From Terribacillus sp. DMT04 (GTDB lineage Bacteria > Bacillota > Bacilli > Bacillales > Amphibacillaceae), in the NCBI RefSeq assembly GCF_019056395.1, contig NZ_CP077639.1:1924001-1988000 (forward strand): a stretch of DNA of 64,000 bases, written 5' to 3'. How positions within the stretch are numbered: the first letter of the stretch is position 1; each line of letters opens with the position of its first letter. The translations under genes and the position numbers were made by a program. The notes under the pieces were generated by a model. That model was not told the DNA's origin and did not search any database. It was given only the letters and a program-made list of their open reading frames with translations. Positions 55,098 through 64,000 of the stretch are shown piece by piece.

Positions 55098-57211
55098 TAA
55101 TTTGCCTCCTTCACTTTCTCTTCATCTGGGTATTCAATACGGGAATGGAATATCCCCGTAAGCGCCTGGCAGATTGCATCTTTTATCTCCTGCAAATCCT
55201 GCATGGTCAAAGGTGCACAATCAAGCTGGCCATCCATTAATTTGTCTTTGATAATAGAATCGACCAGACTGCGAATCTTCTCCTGTGTCGGTTCCTTCAT
55301 GGAACGTACAGCTGCTTCTACCGAATCACAAATCGACAAAACCGCAGTTTCTTTTGTAGCGGGTCTTGGGCCAGGGTAACGATACGTGTCTTCGGTTACA
55401 TCTTTATTATATTCCTTTTCTTTGTAATAAAAAAACTTCAATAACGACGTACCATGATGCTGTTTTGCCATATCCACAATTTCTTTCGGAAAATGGTTGT
55501 CCTGCAACATTTTGGCTCCATCATAAGGATGACGAATAATAATCTCTGCACTTTGGCGCGGTGATAAATGATCGTGCGGGTTTTTTCGGCCCATTTGATT
55601 CTCAATGAAAAGCTGCGGCTGTCTTGTTTTACCGAGGTCATGATAATAAGCACCTACTCTGGCGAGCAAACCATCGGCTCCGATGGCTTCGCATGCCGCT
55701 TCACTCAGATTTGCTACCATGATGCTGTGATGATATGTTCCTGGTGCGTCAGTCAAAATCTTTTTCAGCAGCGGATGATTTGGCTTCGAGAGCATGAGCA
55801 GTTTTGTCTCCGATAAAACGCCAAAACCTGTTTCAGCAAACGGTAGGATACCAGCAACAAGAATAACAGTAAGCAAGGCTGACAATGCTGCAAAACCGCA
55901 ATAAATGATTATTACATCCCAGGTATATTTCTCGAAAGCAAAGAATACAAATAACAAAACACTAATAATTTGTACACTTCCCAAGAATAATAGCGCCTTT
56001 GCCATTGCTCCTTTTTCTTTCACATAACGTATAGCATAAACTGCCGCGAGCTGCGCAAAGAGAAAGTAAAGCGCAGCCTCCATATTGAGTGAACCGGGTA
56101 TCTCATCATTCAGGATAACCCCAGCCAGTATACTGTAGACGATGCTGTAACAGATAGCAAATCGCTCACTTAATAAATGTCGAAACAGCACAGCGGCAAC
56201 TGCAGTTGGCAGCAGCAAATAATAATGCGTTTCGGTAGATCCTATCACACTAATTAACTTAAGCAGGATAACAGATACGCAAATTAGCAAGAATACAAAT
56301 AGCAGTACCGATTTATTTGCTTTCGTGTTTTTCTTTGTTGTATGTATGGTTTCAAATGATAATATGCCAGTCAGGAGTGCTAGCAGCAAGACGAGTCCAA
56401 TCAGTGGCAGCACATTTCTCGTTGAATTTAACAAACCAACAAGCTCTAATTCCTCATATACATCATTTGTAATTGTCTGGCCTTCTTGTACAATTATCTC
56501 TCCTGCACGGATCATAACAGATGCAACGTTTTGCCGAGCTTCTGCTTTTTGAGAAGCAGTTGCTTGCGCATCAAATGAAGCATTCTGCACAATTGCAAAA
56601 CTTGTCAGAGAACGCAGGGCTTCCTTCGTATTGCTGGAAACATCCGCATAGTTAATTCGCTCGCGCATTTCTTCCTGTCTCTTCTGCACCTCATCCCGTT
56701 TTACACCATCCTCCAAAAAGTCTGTCATCGCATCCGTAAAGACCTTTTCACTGATCTGTCTTTCTTCTGTTGGTATTTGGACAAGCTGGGCGATTTGCCG
56801 ATCAGTCAGCTCTTCCTTAATCGATTCCGAAAGCAGCTGCTTGATGTCCTCGACTCTTTTATCTGTCGACTTTTCACTATCATTGACTTGCCCAATTGCA
56901 GTGAAAATTTCATCTACAGCATCTGTCTTCGCTTCGGTGATCTCTGCGGAAACGGTGTAGCGATCGTCTATTTGCTGTCCCGCTTCCTGCCGCTGCCTTT
57001 CTGTCTCTGCTTCGTTCTCAATTGTAATAGGCGACCGGATTGTTTCACTCGCTGTATCATAGATCTGCACATCATAATTTCTCGTCATTACGTTAGAAGC
57101 TGTCGCAATAAAGAAAAAGCACCCAAGCAGTAAAGCTCCGATTAGGATAATCGTACGATTACCGGTTTTGGCTTTCCTTTTGAACAGATTTGTGAACTTT
57201 TTACCAGCCAC
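55097..57211 (-). CDS. pgpH: c-di-AMP phosphodiesterase PgpH (7TMR-HD)
   Basis: The 704-residue protein has an N-terminal helix, an extracellular 7TMR-HDED domain (about 45-265), seven membrane helices (about 270-465) and a cytoplasmic HD domain. HD residues are visible in TYHHSIMVANLSEAA, YYHDLGKT and AKQHHGTSLL. The family hydrolyses c-di-AMP to pApA. The extracellular part is charged and helical. Confidence 0.94.
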   Translation of the reverse strand: MAGKKFTNLFKRKAKTGNRTIILIGALLLGCFFFIATASNVMTRNYDVQIYDTASETIRSPITIENEAETERQRQEAGQQIDDRYTVSAEITEAKTDAVDEIFTAIGQVNDSEKSTDKRVEDIKQLLSESIKEELTDRQIAQLVQIPTEERQISEKVFTDAMTDFLEDGVKRDEVQKRQEEMRERINYADVSSNTKEALRSLTSFAIVQNASFDAQATASQKAEARQNVASVMIRAGEIIVQEGQTITNDVYEELELVGLLNSTRNVLPLIGLVLLLALLTGILSFETIHTTKKNTKANKSVLLFVFLLICVSVILLKLISVIGSTETHYYLLLPTAVAAVLFRHLLSERFAICYSIVYSILAGVILNDEIPGSLNMEAALYFLFAQLAAVYAIRYVKEKGAMAKALLFLGSVQIISVLLFVFFAFEKYTWDVIIIYCGFAALSALLTVILVAGILPFAETGFGVLSETKLLMLSKPNHPLLKKILTDAPGTYHHSIMVANLSEAACEAIGADGLLARVGAYYHDLGKTRQPQLFIENQMGRKNPHDHLSPRQSAEIIIRHPYDGAKMLQDNHFPKEIVDMAKQHHGTSLLKFFYYKEKEYNKDVTEDTYRYPGPRPATKETAVLSICDSVEAAVRSMKEPTQEKIRSLVDSIIKDKLMDGQLDCAPLTMQDLQEIKDAICQALTGIFHSRIEYPDEEKVKEAN

Positions 57212-57237
57212 TTTCTATCCTCCTGTCCGCTCGAACG

Positions 57238-57265
57238 GAAAAAGACCCGATATCGGGCCTTTCGC
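57238..57265 (-). terminator. Terminator between phoH and pgpH
   Basis: AAAGGCCCGAT pairs with ATCGGGTCTTT (one G-T) and runs into TTTTTCC on the minus strand. It probably ends part of the phoH transcripts before pgpH. Confidence 0.7.
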
Positions 57266-57268
57266 TTT

Positions 57269-58225
57269 TTATTCTGATTCGTATGCGTCAATGATACGTT
57301 GTACAAGCGGGTGACGCACAACGTCTGTCTGTTTCAAGTAAGTGAAAAAGACACCTTTTACATTGCTAAGCCTTGTTTCCACAGAGCGTAAACCAGAAGC
57401 TGCGCCTTTTGGCAAGTCAATCTGTGTAATGTCGCCTGTAATAACCATTTTAGAACCAAAGCCAAGTCGTGTCAGAAACATCTTCATCTGGGCATTCGTT
57501 GTATTCTGAGCTTCATCCAAAATGACAAATGCGTCATCCAACGTACGTCCGCGCATATATGCAAGCGGCGCAATCTCTATTGTACCGCGCTCAATCAGTC
57601 TTGTTGTCTGCTCCAGTCCCATAACATCATGCAGTGCATCGTACAGAGGACGGAGATACGGATCTACCTTCTCCTTTAAATCACCCGGGAGGAATCCAAG
57701 GCTTTCCCCAGCTTCCACTGCTGGCCGGGTCAGGATAATCCGTTTGACAATACCTTTTTTCAAAGCATTGACGGCCATGACAACTGCCAAGTAGGTTTTA
57801 CCCGTACCGGCAGGACCAATACCGAAAACTAAGTCATGCGATTTGATGCCATTCACATAGCTGCGCTGACCTAACGTTTTGACTCGAATTGATTTTCCTT
57901 TTGCATTCTTTGTTATTTCATCATCAAATAATGTTTCAAATTGATCAAGGCTGTCCTTTTTAGCCAATTCGACTGCATATACAACATCACGTTCCCCAAT
58001 TGGGATTCCACGTCTAATGACAGCTGACAGGGCTTGCAGCAGCTCTTCGGTTAATCGTACATCTTCTTCTCTTCCGGTTACCCGAACTTCTTCACCGCGA
58101 GTCACGATGGATACTTGAAATTGTTCTTCAATTTGCTTAAGATGACGGTCTTCTGTACCGAATAAAGCTAATGTTTCATTGGTATCTTTTAATTGTAAGT
58201 TCACACGTTTCACGTCTTCGGGCAT
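57269..58225 (-). CDS. phoH: PhoH-like ATPase
   Basis: The 318-residue protein has an N-terminal KH-like region and a PhoH ATPase domain with Walker A GPAGTGKTYLA near residue 118 and Walker B FVILDEAQNTT near 218. Its link to RNA metabolism comes from neighbours such as ybeY. The ATG at 58225 uses AAGGAGATTGATT that lies in the end of yqfD; the two genes are 2 bp apart. Confidence 0.94.
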   Translation of the reverse strand: MPEDVKRVNLQLKDTNETLALFGTEDRHLKQIEEQFQVSIVTRGEEVRVTGREEDVRLTEELLQALSAVIRRGIPIGERDVVYAVELAKKDSLDQFETLFDDEITKNAKGKSIRVKTLGQRSYVNGIKSHDLVFGIGPAGTGKTYLAVVMAVNALKKGIVKRIILTRPAVEAGESLGFLPGDLKEKVDPYLRPLYDALHDVMGLEQTTRLIERGTIEIAPLAYMRGRTLDDAFVILDEAQNTTNAQMKMFLTRLGFGSKMVITGDITQIDLPKGAASGLRSVETRLSNVKGVFFTYLKQTDVVRHPLVQRIIDAYESE

Positions 58226-58227
58226 AA

Positions 58228-59463
58228 TCAATCTCCTTGAGATAAAGGTTGAGATGTTGCAATATCTTCATTAACTTGAAAGTATAAGATTAATTTAACT
58301 TTACCATTCTCGACAGTCTCATGTAAAATTTTTTGAGAAATAATGTCAGACTCTTTGCCGATTTGCAGCTGAAGATCTTGATTAGCCAGCTTTACCGCCT
58401 GCGCTTTGGCTTCTTCTTTCGTCCGCTTCACCTGTTTGGAGACCCGCTCATATTCGGTAGTTTTCGTAACTCCTAAAGGAAGCTTCCAGCGGAGAAAACG
58501 TAAATAACGGGTAGAGGTTTGTTCTTGTGCGTCTTGATAGCCGGAATCACCGAACCCCCAAAACGGCACTCGAAACTTTTCACCAAACTGTGCAGCGTAT
58601 TTGGTCTTCTGGTTGCCGCTCAGTACGGTATACGTTTCGTTAAGCGGAACAGATACAGATACATTATACCACGTACGAGCAATAACATTGCCTGTAGCAG
58701 CAACCTGTTTACGCGTGTCTTCCGGTTTTTCTGCTTCCTCTTCATCTGTTGCAGCAGGCGGATCCTTACCAATTAAACCGGATACTAAAACATCTCCAGG
58801 TTCCACATAATCATGGACTCCAACTTGCGGCGCCCCTTCTGAGACAAACATGTCCACAATGACACCCTTTTTTTTCGCAACAAGATGACGTGGTCCAGGT
58901 TGTTCCTTTTCTTTTACAATCGTCTTTGGCACACCTTCTAATGCATAGGTTGTCCCTTTTTCTTGCACTCCTATCCATAAAAGCTCAGGAATATCCTGTA
59001 ATAACCGCTGCTGAATATCAACCGGCGCACCTAAAGTCAATTTGAATGCTCCTAGACGTACGCCATATTCGTCGAGCTGCGTTTCAATTTGATGCTCCAA
59101 TTCGGGACTAACGCCTTTAATATCAATCTTCCAGACGGTATTGGAAAGGAGAAAGATACTTAATATGCTTATAAGAATACCTAGCAGCAAAGGTTTTTTA
59201 CGCAAAATTGAAGTGAAGAGAAACGGAAAGCCATGCTTTGAACGAAATTGAACTTTATAGCCTGTCCTCCTTCGTTTCATGCGAAGCTTACTTATATCCT
59301 GCTTTCTGATTTTCGCTTCGCATGTTTGATGGTCCTGCTTGACGATATCCCAGACCAGAACCTTCTCCTGAACAAGCTGATTAAAAAACAGCTCTGGTCT
59401 ATCGCCTTTTATTAGGACTGTTACATATCCAGTAAAGTAGATGTCCTGTGTGTGTTTCTTCAT
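58228..59463 (-). CDS. yqfD: Sporulation stage IV protein YqfD
   Basis: The 411-residue protein has one membrane helix (about 84-104) and a large outer domain matching the YqfD family (IKGVSPELEHQIETQLDEYG, VSEGAPQVGVHDYVEPGDVL in parts). It is required for normal spore formation in Bacillus and is made in the mother cell under sigma-E. ATG at 59463 follows GGGGAGG. It is downstream of yqfC by 23 bp. Confidence 0.9.
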   Translation of the reverse strand: MKKHTQDIYFTGYVTVLIKGDRPELFFNQLVQEKVLVWDIVKQDHQTCEAKIRKQDISKLRMKRRRTGYKVQFRSKHGFPFLFTSILRKKPLLLGILISILSIFLLSNTVWKIDIKGVSPELEHQIETQLDEYGVRLGAFKLTLGAPVDIQQRLLQDIPELLWIGVQEKGTTYALEGVPKTIVKEKEQPGPRHLVAKKKGVIVDMFVSEGAPQVGVHDYVEPGDVLVSGLIGKDPPAATDEEEAEKPEDTRKQVAATGNVIARTWYNVSVSVPLNETYTVLSGNQKTKYAAQFGEKFRVPFWGFGDSGYQDAQEQTSTRYLRFLRWKLPLGVTKTTEYERVSKQVKRTKEEAKAQAVKLANQDLQLQIGKESDIISQKILHETVENGKVKLILYFQVNEDIATSQPLSQGD

Positions 59464-59486
59464 ACGTACCTCCCCGCTCCGCATGC

Positions 59487-59768
59487 TTATGATTCGATGA
59501 ATTTAAATTCCTTCATTTTTCCCTCAAGCAGTATTTCCTCCGGCAGCATGACCTTCAATACGAAGGACTCTCCTGTTATGAGCAGGAAACCTGTGTTAAG
59601 CCGCAGTCGAAGTTCGTTATCGGAAAAGAGGATTAACCCTCTGTGATTCTCGATATAGGCGTGAAAGTGACCAATGGTCGTTATACGAGGGAGTTCCAGC
59701 ACCACATCAGCAGGCATATCTAGGTGCTCAGTGAACCAGTTTCCGATCCGCTGTTGCCATTTTTTCAT
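59487..59768 (-). CDS. yqfC: Sporulation protein YqfC
   Basis: The 93-residue protein MKKWQQRIGNWFTEHLDMPA… belongs to the YabP/YqfC family of sporulation proteins. The ATG at 59768 is nine bases from GGGGAG and gives the same length as B. subtilis YqfC; an ATG two codons earlier is too close. It forms an operon with yqfD. Confidence 0.9.
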   Translation of the reverse strand: MKKWQQRIGNWFTEHLDMPADVVLELPRITTIGHFHAYIENHRGLILFSDNELRLRLNTGFLLITGESFVLKVMLPEEILLEGKMKEFKFIES

Positions 59769-59790
59769 CCTCATCAGCTCCCCTCAGCAC

Positions 59791-59798
59791 ATTCTATG
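59791..59798 (-). promoter_or_regulatory. Possible sigma-E -10 box of yqfC
   Basis: CATAGAAT on the minus strand resembles the sigma-E -10 (CATA-n3-T), 22 bp before the yqfC start. I see no convincing -35 at 14-16 bp, so the call is weak. Confidence 0.3.
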
Positions 59799-59831
59799 TT
59801 GCAGAGAAGCAAGAAAGAACAATTGATGGGC

Positions 59832-59965
59832 AGATCTGGAAGGCAATCTGGAAGGCAATCTGGAAGGCAATCTGGAAGGCAATCTGGAAGGCAATCTGGA
59901 AGGCAATCTGGAAGGCAATCTGGAAGGCAATCTGGAAGGCAATCTGGAAGGCAATCTGGAAGGCA
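59832..59965. repeat. 12-bp minisatellite, about 11 copies
   Basis: The unit GGAAGGCAATCT repeats from 59838 to 59957 ten times without a single change, with a partial copy at each end (GATCTGGA before, GGAAGGCAA after). The unit length is a multiple of three, so it reads as SGRQ or PSRL repeats in chance frames, but no gene is supported. It lies between the yqfB terminator and the yqfC promoter region. Confidence 0.95.
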
Positions 59966-59997
59966 AAAAAGCGAGCCCTTAGCGGACTCGCTTTTTA
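59964..59997 (-). terminator. Terminator of yqfB
   Basis: On the minus strand AAAAAGCGAG(T)CC pairs with GG(G)CTCGCTTTTT, including the yqfB stop codon, and is followed directly by the minisatellite. Confidence 0.8.
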
Positions 59998-60422
59998 AAT
60001 GCTTGATGCGGTTTTTTTGCTCGCGATTCTCCCAGTATTTCAGACCAGATGACCTGTTCTGCCAGTTGTCTGCTACTTGGGCGCGTTATACGAATTGGTT
60101 TGGCAGCAGAATTGTTGGCATGCTGACGAGCAGGAACGGCTTTCTGAACTGACTTTACCTGTTCAATCGCATTATCAGCTCTGTGTATCAGCTCTTCTGC
60201 TGTCTGCTCTGCTTGCACTAATTCAGGTGCTTTTGTTTGTGTATGCTGCGCTGCGGGGCGCTCCTTGCTTTTGCTAGACTGTTTCTCCTGCCAGTTTTTC
60301 ACTGGAGGCTGCGTCCGCCTTGGATCTTGTTTTTCTTGGTCACCTTTTTTACCAGCTTGATTGACCAAAAATACAATGCCAGCAATTACGAGCGGAACAA
60401 GAAACTGCAGTAAGTCGGACAT
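59979..60422 (-). CDS. yqfB: YqfB, flotillin-operon protein of unknown function
   Basis: The 147-residue protein has a short N-terminal membrane helix (LLQFLVPLVIAGIVFLV) and a hydrophilic, glutamine- and lysine-rich tail. It lies 22 bp after floA, like yqfB in the B. subtilis yqeZ-floA-yqfB operon. No domain is recognised; the name rests on position and layout. Confidence 0.65.
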   Translation of the reverse strand: MSDLLQFLVPLVIAGIVFLVNQAGKKGDQEKQDPRRTQPPVKNWQEKQSSKSKERPAAQHTQTKAPELVQAEQTAEELIHRADNAIEQVKSVQKAVPARQHANNSAAKPIRITRPSSRQLAEQVIWSEILGESRAKKPHQAFKKRVR

Positions 60423-60444
60423 GTTCCCGCCACCTTTCTAAAGC

Positions 60445-61437
60445 TTACAGCTCGTTATCTTCTTTGTCGCCTTGCGGTAAACCGCCGATGCTGTCTCGCA
60501 TCGTCGTATCAGCATTGATATTTTGATAGTTCATATAATCCATTACACCCATGTTCCCGGAACGAAGCGCTTCAGCAAGGGCAAGTGGTACATCAGCTTC
60601 CGCTTCCACAACTTTTGCACGCATCTCTTGTACACGTGCCAAGTTTTCTTGCTCTTGTGCGACCGCCATTGCCCGGCGCTCTTCTGCTTTTGCTTGTGCG
60701 ATATTTTTATCCGCCTCAGCTTGGTCTGTCTGCAGTATTGCGCCAATGTTTTTGCCAATATCAATATCAGCAATATCAATAGACAGAATTTCAAAAGCTG
60801 TTCCGGAATCCAAGCCGCGGTTCAATACATTATGAGAAATTTTATCTGGATTTTCCAAGACATTGGAATGGTTCTCCGAGCTACCAATTGTACTAACAAT
60901 ACCTTCCCCAACACGTGCGATGATCGTATCTTCACCGGCACCACCGACTAGACGGTCGATATTCGCTCGTACAGTAATTCGGGCTTTCGCTTTTACTTCG
61001 ATACCATCAATCGCAACACCAGAGATAAAAGGTGTTTCAATTACTTTTGGATTAACACTCATTTGAACAGCTTCCAGCACATCACGGCCTGCCAAGTCAA
61101 TTGCTGCAGAGCGTTCAAATGGCAATTCAATGTTCGCACGATGCGCTGCAATGAGTGCGTTGACGACACGGTCTACATTACCTCCAGCCAAGTAATGACT
61201 CTCCAACTGGTTGGTATCGACCTTCAGTCCCGCTTTATGTGCTTTAATGAGCGGGCTGATAACACGTGATGGTATAACACGTCGCAACCGCATTCCAACA
61301 AGCGTAAAGATGCTGATTTTAACACCCGCAGCTAAGGCACTAATCCACAATGCCACTGGTACGAATGTAAACAGGATGATCAATGCAATCAAAATGACTG
61401 CAGCGATAATAATTGGTACAAGAATTTCTTGGTTCAT
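60445..61437 (-). CDS. floA: Flotillin-like protein FloA
   Basis: The 330-residue protein has an N-terminal membrane hairpin (about 3-45), an SPFH/PHB-like domain ([21 protein letters not shown] region, about 135-230) and an EA-rich coiled coil (about 230-300: [20 protein letters not shown]). It scaffolds membrane microdomains. It overlaps nfeD by 4 bp (ATGA). Confidence 0.94.
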   Translation of the reverse strand: MNQEILVPIIIAAVILIALIILFTFVPVALWISALAAGVKISIFTLVGMRLRRVIPSRVISPLIKAHKAGLKVDTNQLESHYLAGGNVDRVVNALIAAHRANIELPFERSAAIDLAGRDVLEAVQMSVNPKVIETPFISGVAIDGIEVKAKARITVRANIDRLVGGAGEDTIIARVGEGIVSTIGSSENHSNVLENPDKISHNVLNRGLDSGTAFEILSIDIADIDIGKNIGAILQTDQAEADKNIAQAKAEERRAMAVAQEQENLARVQEMRAKVVEAEADVPLALAEALRSGNMGVMDYMNYQNINADTTMRDSIGGLPQGDKEDNEL

Positions 61438-62135
61438 TTGTTTTCCTCCTCATTCGCCAAAGAGCTGACGATGATTTTCGTTCCCTCTGTACGAATAACA
61501 ACTATTTCTTCTCCACTGGCAATGTATCTTCCGTCGGTGATCACGTCCAGCTTTTTGTCTTCGATCTCTGCCACACCTGTTGGACGCAAAGGCGTAGTCG
61601 TTGTGCCACGTTTGCCAATAAGCGAATCCAAACTGGGGATGCTATCGGGTCTTAGCGTATCTTGGAGAATCATCGGTTTGAACATGCCTTTTTCAAATCC
61701 GACAATGCGGATAACATAAACAACAGCCACAACGGTTACAATAAATGCAATGCTTATACTTATCATCATATCCGTTTTGTCTGCCGCTATGCGAAATAAA
61801 ACCCAAAGCAGACCGATCATACCAAGCAGTCCCATCATGCCGCCTGGTACGAATAACTCCAGGACAAGTAAAATAATAGCTGCAGTCAAAAGAAGTATAT
61901 CCGTACCGGATAAGAACCCTCCTGCAATGTGACCATAAAGGAAAACTCCAGCAGCGGCTACTCCAAGTATCCCTCCTGCTCCAAAACCAGGAGTGAACAG
62001 TTCAACCGCTAGTCCAGCAAATGCGATGGACAAAAGAATTGTTACAATAATTGGTGATGTAATCCACGACGCGATAGTATCGCCAAAAGAGAATGTTGCC
62101 GTTTGCAGGGTACTAACCTCAATATAGTGCAGCAT
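61434..62135 (-). CDS. yqeZ: NfeD family protein without the protease domain
   Basis: The 233-residue protein has several membrane helices (about 25-170, with [17 protein letters not shown] and LFVPGGMMG) and a C-terminal OB domain (about 180-230: [19 protein letters not shown]). B. subtilis YqeZ (about 437) also has an N-terminal ClpP-like serine protease domain; it is missing here. The ATG at 62135 has a perfect AGGAGG, so the short form looks intact rather than broken. It is coupled to floA, its expected partner. Confidence 0.88.
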   Translation of the reverse strand: MLHYIEVSTLQTATFSFGDTIASWITSPIIVTILLSIAFAGLAVELFTPGFGAGGILGVAAAGVFLYGHIAGGFLSGTDILLLTAAIILLVLELFVPGGMMGLLGMIGLLWVLFRIAADKTDMMISISIAFIVTVVAVVYVIRIVGFEKGMFKPMILQDTLRPDSIPSLDSLIGKRGTTTTPLRPTGVAEIEDKKLDVITDGRYIASGEEIVVIRTEGTKIIVSSLANEEENK

Positions 62136-62240
62136 GTGAATCCTCCTGAACGACTTGTTTGTTGCAGTTGTTATGTACAGTTTACTCTTACGTCTCAAAT
62201 AAGAAAAGGTTTCATTTTTGGCGGCAGTATTTTCTAAAAG

Positions 62241-62273
62241 AAAATCCCAGCCACATTAGTGACTGGGATTTTC
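62241..62273 (-). terminator. Terminator of rpsU-yqeY
   Basis: AAAATCCCAG pairs with CTGGGATTTT around a 12-base loop; the minus strand continues TTTTAG. It lies after yqeY. Confidence 0.8.
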
Positions 62274-62296
62274 TCAGATATTCATATAACTATCAG

Positions 62297-62743
62297 TTAA
62301 GACAAGTGCTTATTCACGATTTTATTAACTAAAGAACCATCAGTTTTACCTTTTACTTTCGGCATGACAGCACTCATTACTGAGCCCATGTCTTTCTTGG
62401 AAGTAGCTCCTACCTCCGTGATGGTTTGTTTAATGACGTCTTCAAGTTCTTCTTCCGAAAGCTGTTCCGGCATATAACCTTTTAAAACTTGAAGCTCAGC
62501 TTCTTGTTTTTGTACCAGGTCATCGCGTCCAGCTTCTTGGAATTCTTGGAGGGAATCTTTTCGTTGTTTTACCTCTCGAGATAAAACGGTAAGTTCTTCA
62601 TCTTCTGACAGCGTGTCATTACCAGTACGAATTGCTTCGTTTTGCAAGCTGGCTTTCACCATCCGGATTACGCTAAGCGTTTCCTTGTCCCTTGCTTTCA
62701 TCGCAGTCTTCATATCCTGGTTCAGACGTTCTGTTAATGACAT
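62297..62743 (-). CDS. yqeY: GatB/YqeY domain protein
   Basis: The 148-residue helical protein starts [20 protein letters not shown] and ends [13 protein letters not shown], the YqeY family related to the tail of GatB. A link to tRNA amidation is suggested by the fold only. The chosen start gives the B. subtilis length. It follows rpsU by 21 bp. Confidence 0.92.
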   Translation of the reverse strand: MSLTERLNQDMKTAMKARDKETLSVIRMVKASLQNEAIRTGNDTLSEDEELTVLSREVKQRKDSLQEFQEAGRDDLVQKQEAELQVLKGYMPEQLSEEELEDVIKQTITEVGATSKKDMGSVMSAVMPKVKGKTDGSLVNKIVNKHLS

Positions 62744-62764
62744 ATCTCTTTGCACCCTCTTTAC

Positions 62765-62938
62765 TTACTTACGCTTTCTAGCCGCCTCAGATTTTTTCTT
62801 GCGACGAACACTAGGTTTTTCGTAGAATTCACGCTTACGGTATTCAGATAGAGTACCGCTTTTAGAAACTGTGCGCTTAAAGCGACGAAGAGCATCTTCA
62901 AGAGACTCGTTTTTGCGAACGCGAGTAGTGTTTGACAT
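62765..62938 (-). CDS. rpsU: Ribosomal protein S21 (bS21)
   Basis: The 57-residue basic protein starts [20 protein letters not shown] and ends [10 protein letters not shown], a canonical bS21 of the small subunit. GGAGGGAGGG precedes the ATG. It is co-transcribed with yqeY from a near-consensus promoter. Confidence 0.97.
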   Translation of the reverse strand: MSNTTRVRKNESLEDALRRFKRTVSKSGTLSEYRKREFYEKPSVRRKKKSEAARKRK

Positions 62939-63009
62939 GCTAATTTCCCTCCCTCCGAAGCATACAACAATGTGCTATCTCATATGCACTGCTGCATATG
63001 TCTTTGCTC

Positions 63010-63038
63010 ATTATAATATAATGCTAAATCCTGGTCAA
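63010..63038 (-). promoter_or_regulatory. Promoter of rpsU-yqeY
   Basis: TTGACC (revcomp of 63033-63038), a 17-bp spacer and a perfect TATAAT (63010-63015). The leader contains a perfect hairpin CATATGCAG / CTGCATATG-like palindrome at 62981-63000. Confidence 0.87.
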
Positions 63039-63079
63039 TAGAAAGGTGCATAATACAGCATATTTCATGAAAAATACTA

Positions 63080-63745
63080 TTAATAGTCGCTTGTACCTGC
63101 ACCGCCGGCAATAATTTGTACGCCTGCGCTAGCACCAATTCGAGTAGCACCTGTCTCAATCATCGCCAGTGTAGCTTCACGATCACGAACGCCGCCGGAA
63201 GCTTTGACGCCGATATCTGGTCCGACAGTTTTACGCATCAAGGCGATATCAGCCACTGTCGCTCCTCCGCCGGAAAATCCAGTAGACGTTTTAACATAGT
63301 CTGCTCCAGCTTTTACGGCAAGCTCACAAGCTGTTACTTTTTCTTCTTCTGTCAGCAAAGCTGTTTCAATGATAACCTTTGTCAAAACGCCGTTAGCTGC
63401 TTCTGTAACCGCACGAATATCAGACTCAACCGTTACCAAATCACCTGATTTTAAAGCACCAATATTAATGACCATATCAATTTCTCCAGCGCCTTTTTCA
63501 ATTGCATCCTTTGTCTCCAGCGCTTTTACAGCGCTAGTTGATGCACCAAGCGGGAAGCCAATAACCGTACAAACTTTTACATCTGTGCCTTGCAATTTAT
63601 CTGCACAATAAGAAACCCAGTATGGATTTACACAAACAGAAGCAAACTTATGTGCTGCCGCTTCCTCGACAATGACATCAATCTGTTCTTTCGTAGCATC
63701 CGGTTTTAAGAGTGTGTGATCAATATATGCTGCAATGTTTTCCAA
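63080..63745 (-). CDS. deoC: Deoxyribose-phosphate aldolase
   Basis: The 221-residue TIM-barrel enzyme splits deoxyribose-5-phosphate to glyceraldehyde-3-phosphate and acetaldehyde. The Schiff-base lysine is in [15 protein letters not shown] near residue 155 and the second catalytic lysine in [11 protein letters not shown] near 180. The TTG at 63745 ([16 protein letters not shown]) follows AAAGGGG; length fits the family (about 223). It follows mtaB closely and is not in this place in B. subtilis. Confidence 0.94.
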   Translation of the reverse strand: MENIAAYIDHTLLKPDATKEQIDVIVEEAAAHKFASVCVNPYWVSYCADKLQGTDVKVCTVIGFPLGASTSAVKALETKDAIEKGAGEIDMVINIGALKSGDLVTVESDIRAVTEAANGVLTKVIIETALLTEEEKVTACELAVKAGADYVKTSTGFSGGGATVADIALMRKTVGPDIGVKASGGVRDREATLAMIETGATRIGASAGVQIIAGGAGTSDY

Positions 63746-63770
63746 GTGAACTAACCCCTTTATAGTCAAG

Positions 63771-64000
63771 TTAAATAGATACGCTTGTTTTTTCCTCTTC
63801 CATGACGCGGACAAACTGGCCTTCGTTATATGGATAACCGGCTTTTGTCAGTTTTACGCGGACAATTTTACCGATCATATCTGGTGTTGCTTCAAATTTC
63901 ACTTTCAGATAGTTGTCTGTATAGCCAACATATACTGTATTTGATTCGTTCTCATCATAAAGTTCTTCCGGAATAACTTCTAACACTTCATTTTCAAACT
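63771..64000 (-). CDS. mtaB: tRNA methylthiotransferase MtaB, C-terminal part (partial)
   Basis: The frame is open to the window edge and encodes the last 75 or so residues, from [13 protein letters not shown] to [22 protein letters not shown] and [14 protein letters not shown] are typical of the TRAM-like tail of MtaB (YqeV), which adds a methylthio group to t6A37 in tRNA. The radical-SAM core lies outside. The name is supported by rpsU-region synteny. Confidence 0.85.
   Translation of the reverse strand, partial: FENEVLEVIPEELYDENESNTVYVGYTDNYLKVKFEATPDMIGKIVRVKLTKAGYPYNEGQFVRVMEEEKTSVSI

Noticed and set aside
59724-60152. Plus-strand frame with about 11 SGRQ repeats, and the minus-strand PSRL frame
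   Set aside because: Both come from the 12-bp minisatellite, whose length is a multiple of three; they run antisense through yqfC or yqfB and have no start signal.
63080-64000. deoC beside mtaB as an unusual acquisition
   Set aside because: Both are normal housekeeping genes, codon use looks like the neighbours, and such small order differences from B. subtilis are common in related genera.

Overview
The window is a stretch of a low-to-mid-GC Firmicute chromosome from the family Bacillaceae. The gene order follows the Bacillus subtilis yqh-yqg-yqf-yqe region almost gene for gene: gcv operon, comG operon, glcK, gluP, pst, pbpA, sodA, ispG, nfo, cshB, ispH, rpoD-dnaG, glyQS, era, phoH, floA, rpsU, mtaB. 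A spore former is indicated by yqfC and yqfD, and natural competence by a complete comGA-comGG set. The proteins diverge enough from B. subtilis that I would place it in another genus (Terribacillus- or Oceanobacillus-like); this is a guess from family resemblance, not a computed result.

Layout. 1-4.4 kb: the tail of a rhodanese gene, then gcvT-gcvPA-gcvPB on the minus strand behind a tandem glycine riboswitch. 4.5-7.2 kb: the yqhH/yqhG pair and the small yqzE. 7.3-11.3 kb: comGA-GG and tRNA-Gln. 11.3-20.1 kb: yqgX, an LTA synthase, glcK-yqgQ, an M42 peptidase, an unrecognised secreted or anchored protein, rhomboid gluP, yqgO-like, yqgN and rpmG. 20.3-26.4 kb: two small membrane proteins and the pstS-C-A-B-B-phoU operon under a clear PhoP-box array. 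26.5-31.4 kb: pbpA, an MFS gene, sodA and a six-tRNA operon. 31.5-39.7 kb: Na/Pi cotransporter, an NfeD-like protein, yqfZ-ispG, yqfX, yqfT, nfo-cshB and ispH. 39.7-53.3 kb: yqfO-trmK, the rpoD macromolecular-synthesis operon, an inserted acyltransferase, yqfL, ccpN, T-box-controlled glyQS, recO, yqzL and era. 53.4-54.2 kb: six tandem ~124-bp structured repeats. 54.3-64 kb: dgkA, ybeY, pgpH, phoH, yqfD, yqfC, a 12-bp minisatellite, yqfB-floA-nfeD, yqeY-rpsU, deoC and the 3' end of mtaB.

Most of the window is ordinary, conserved chromosomal backbone. The stand-out feature is the repeat array between era and dgkA. Each unit folds on paper into a long nested hairpin. The units differ from one another mainly by paired, compensating changes in the stems, so the structure itself appears to be maintained. 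The array occupies the place of cdd in B. subtilis. Secondary oddities are a 12-bp in-phase minisatellite ahead of the sporulation gene yqfC, a floA-linked NfeD without its usual ClpP-like protease domain, an L33 without zinc-ribbon cysteines, and a membrane-anchored small protein with a helix-turn-helix-like tail. Start codons were corrected by ribosome-binding-site position where possible; several genes start with TTG or GTG.
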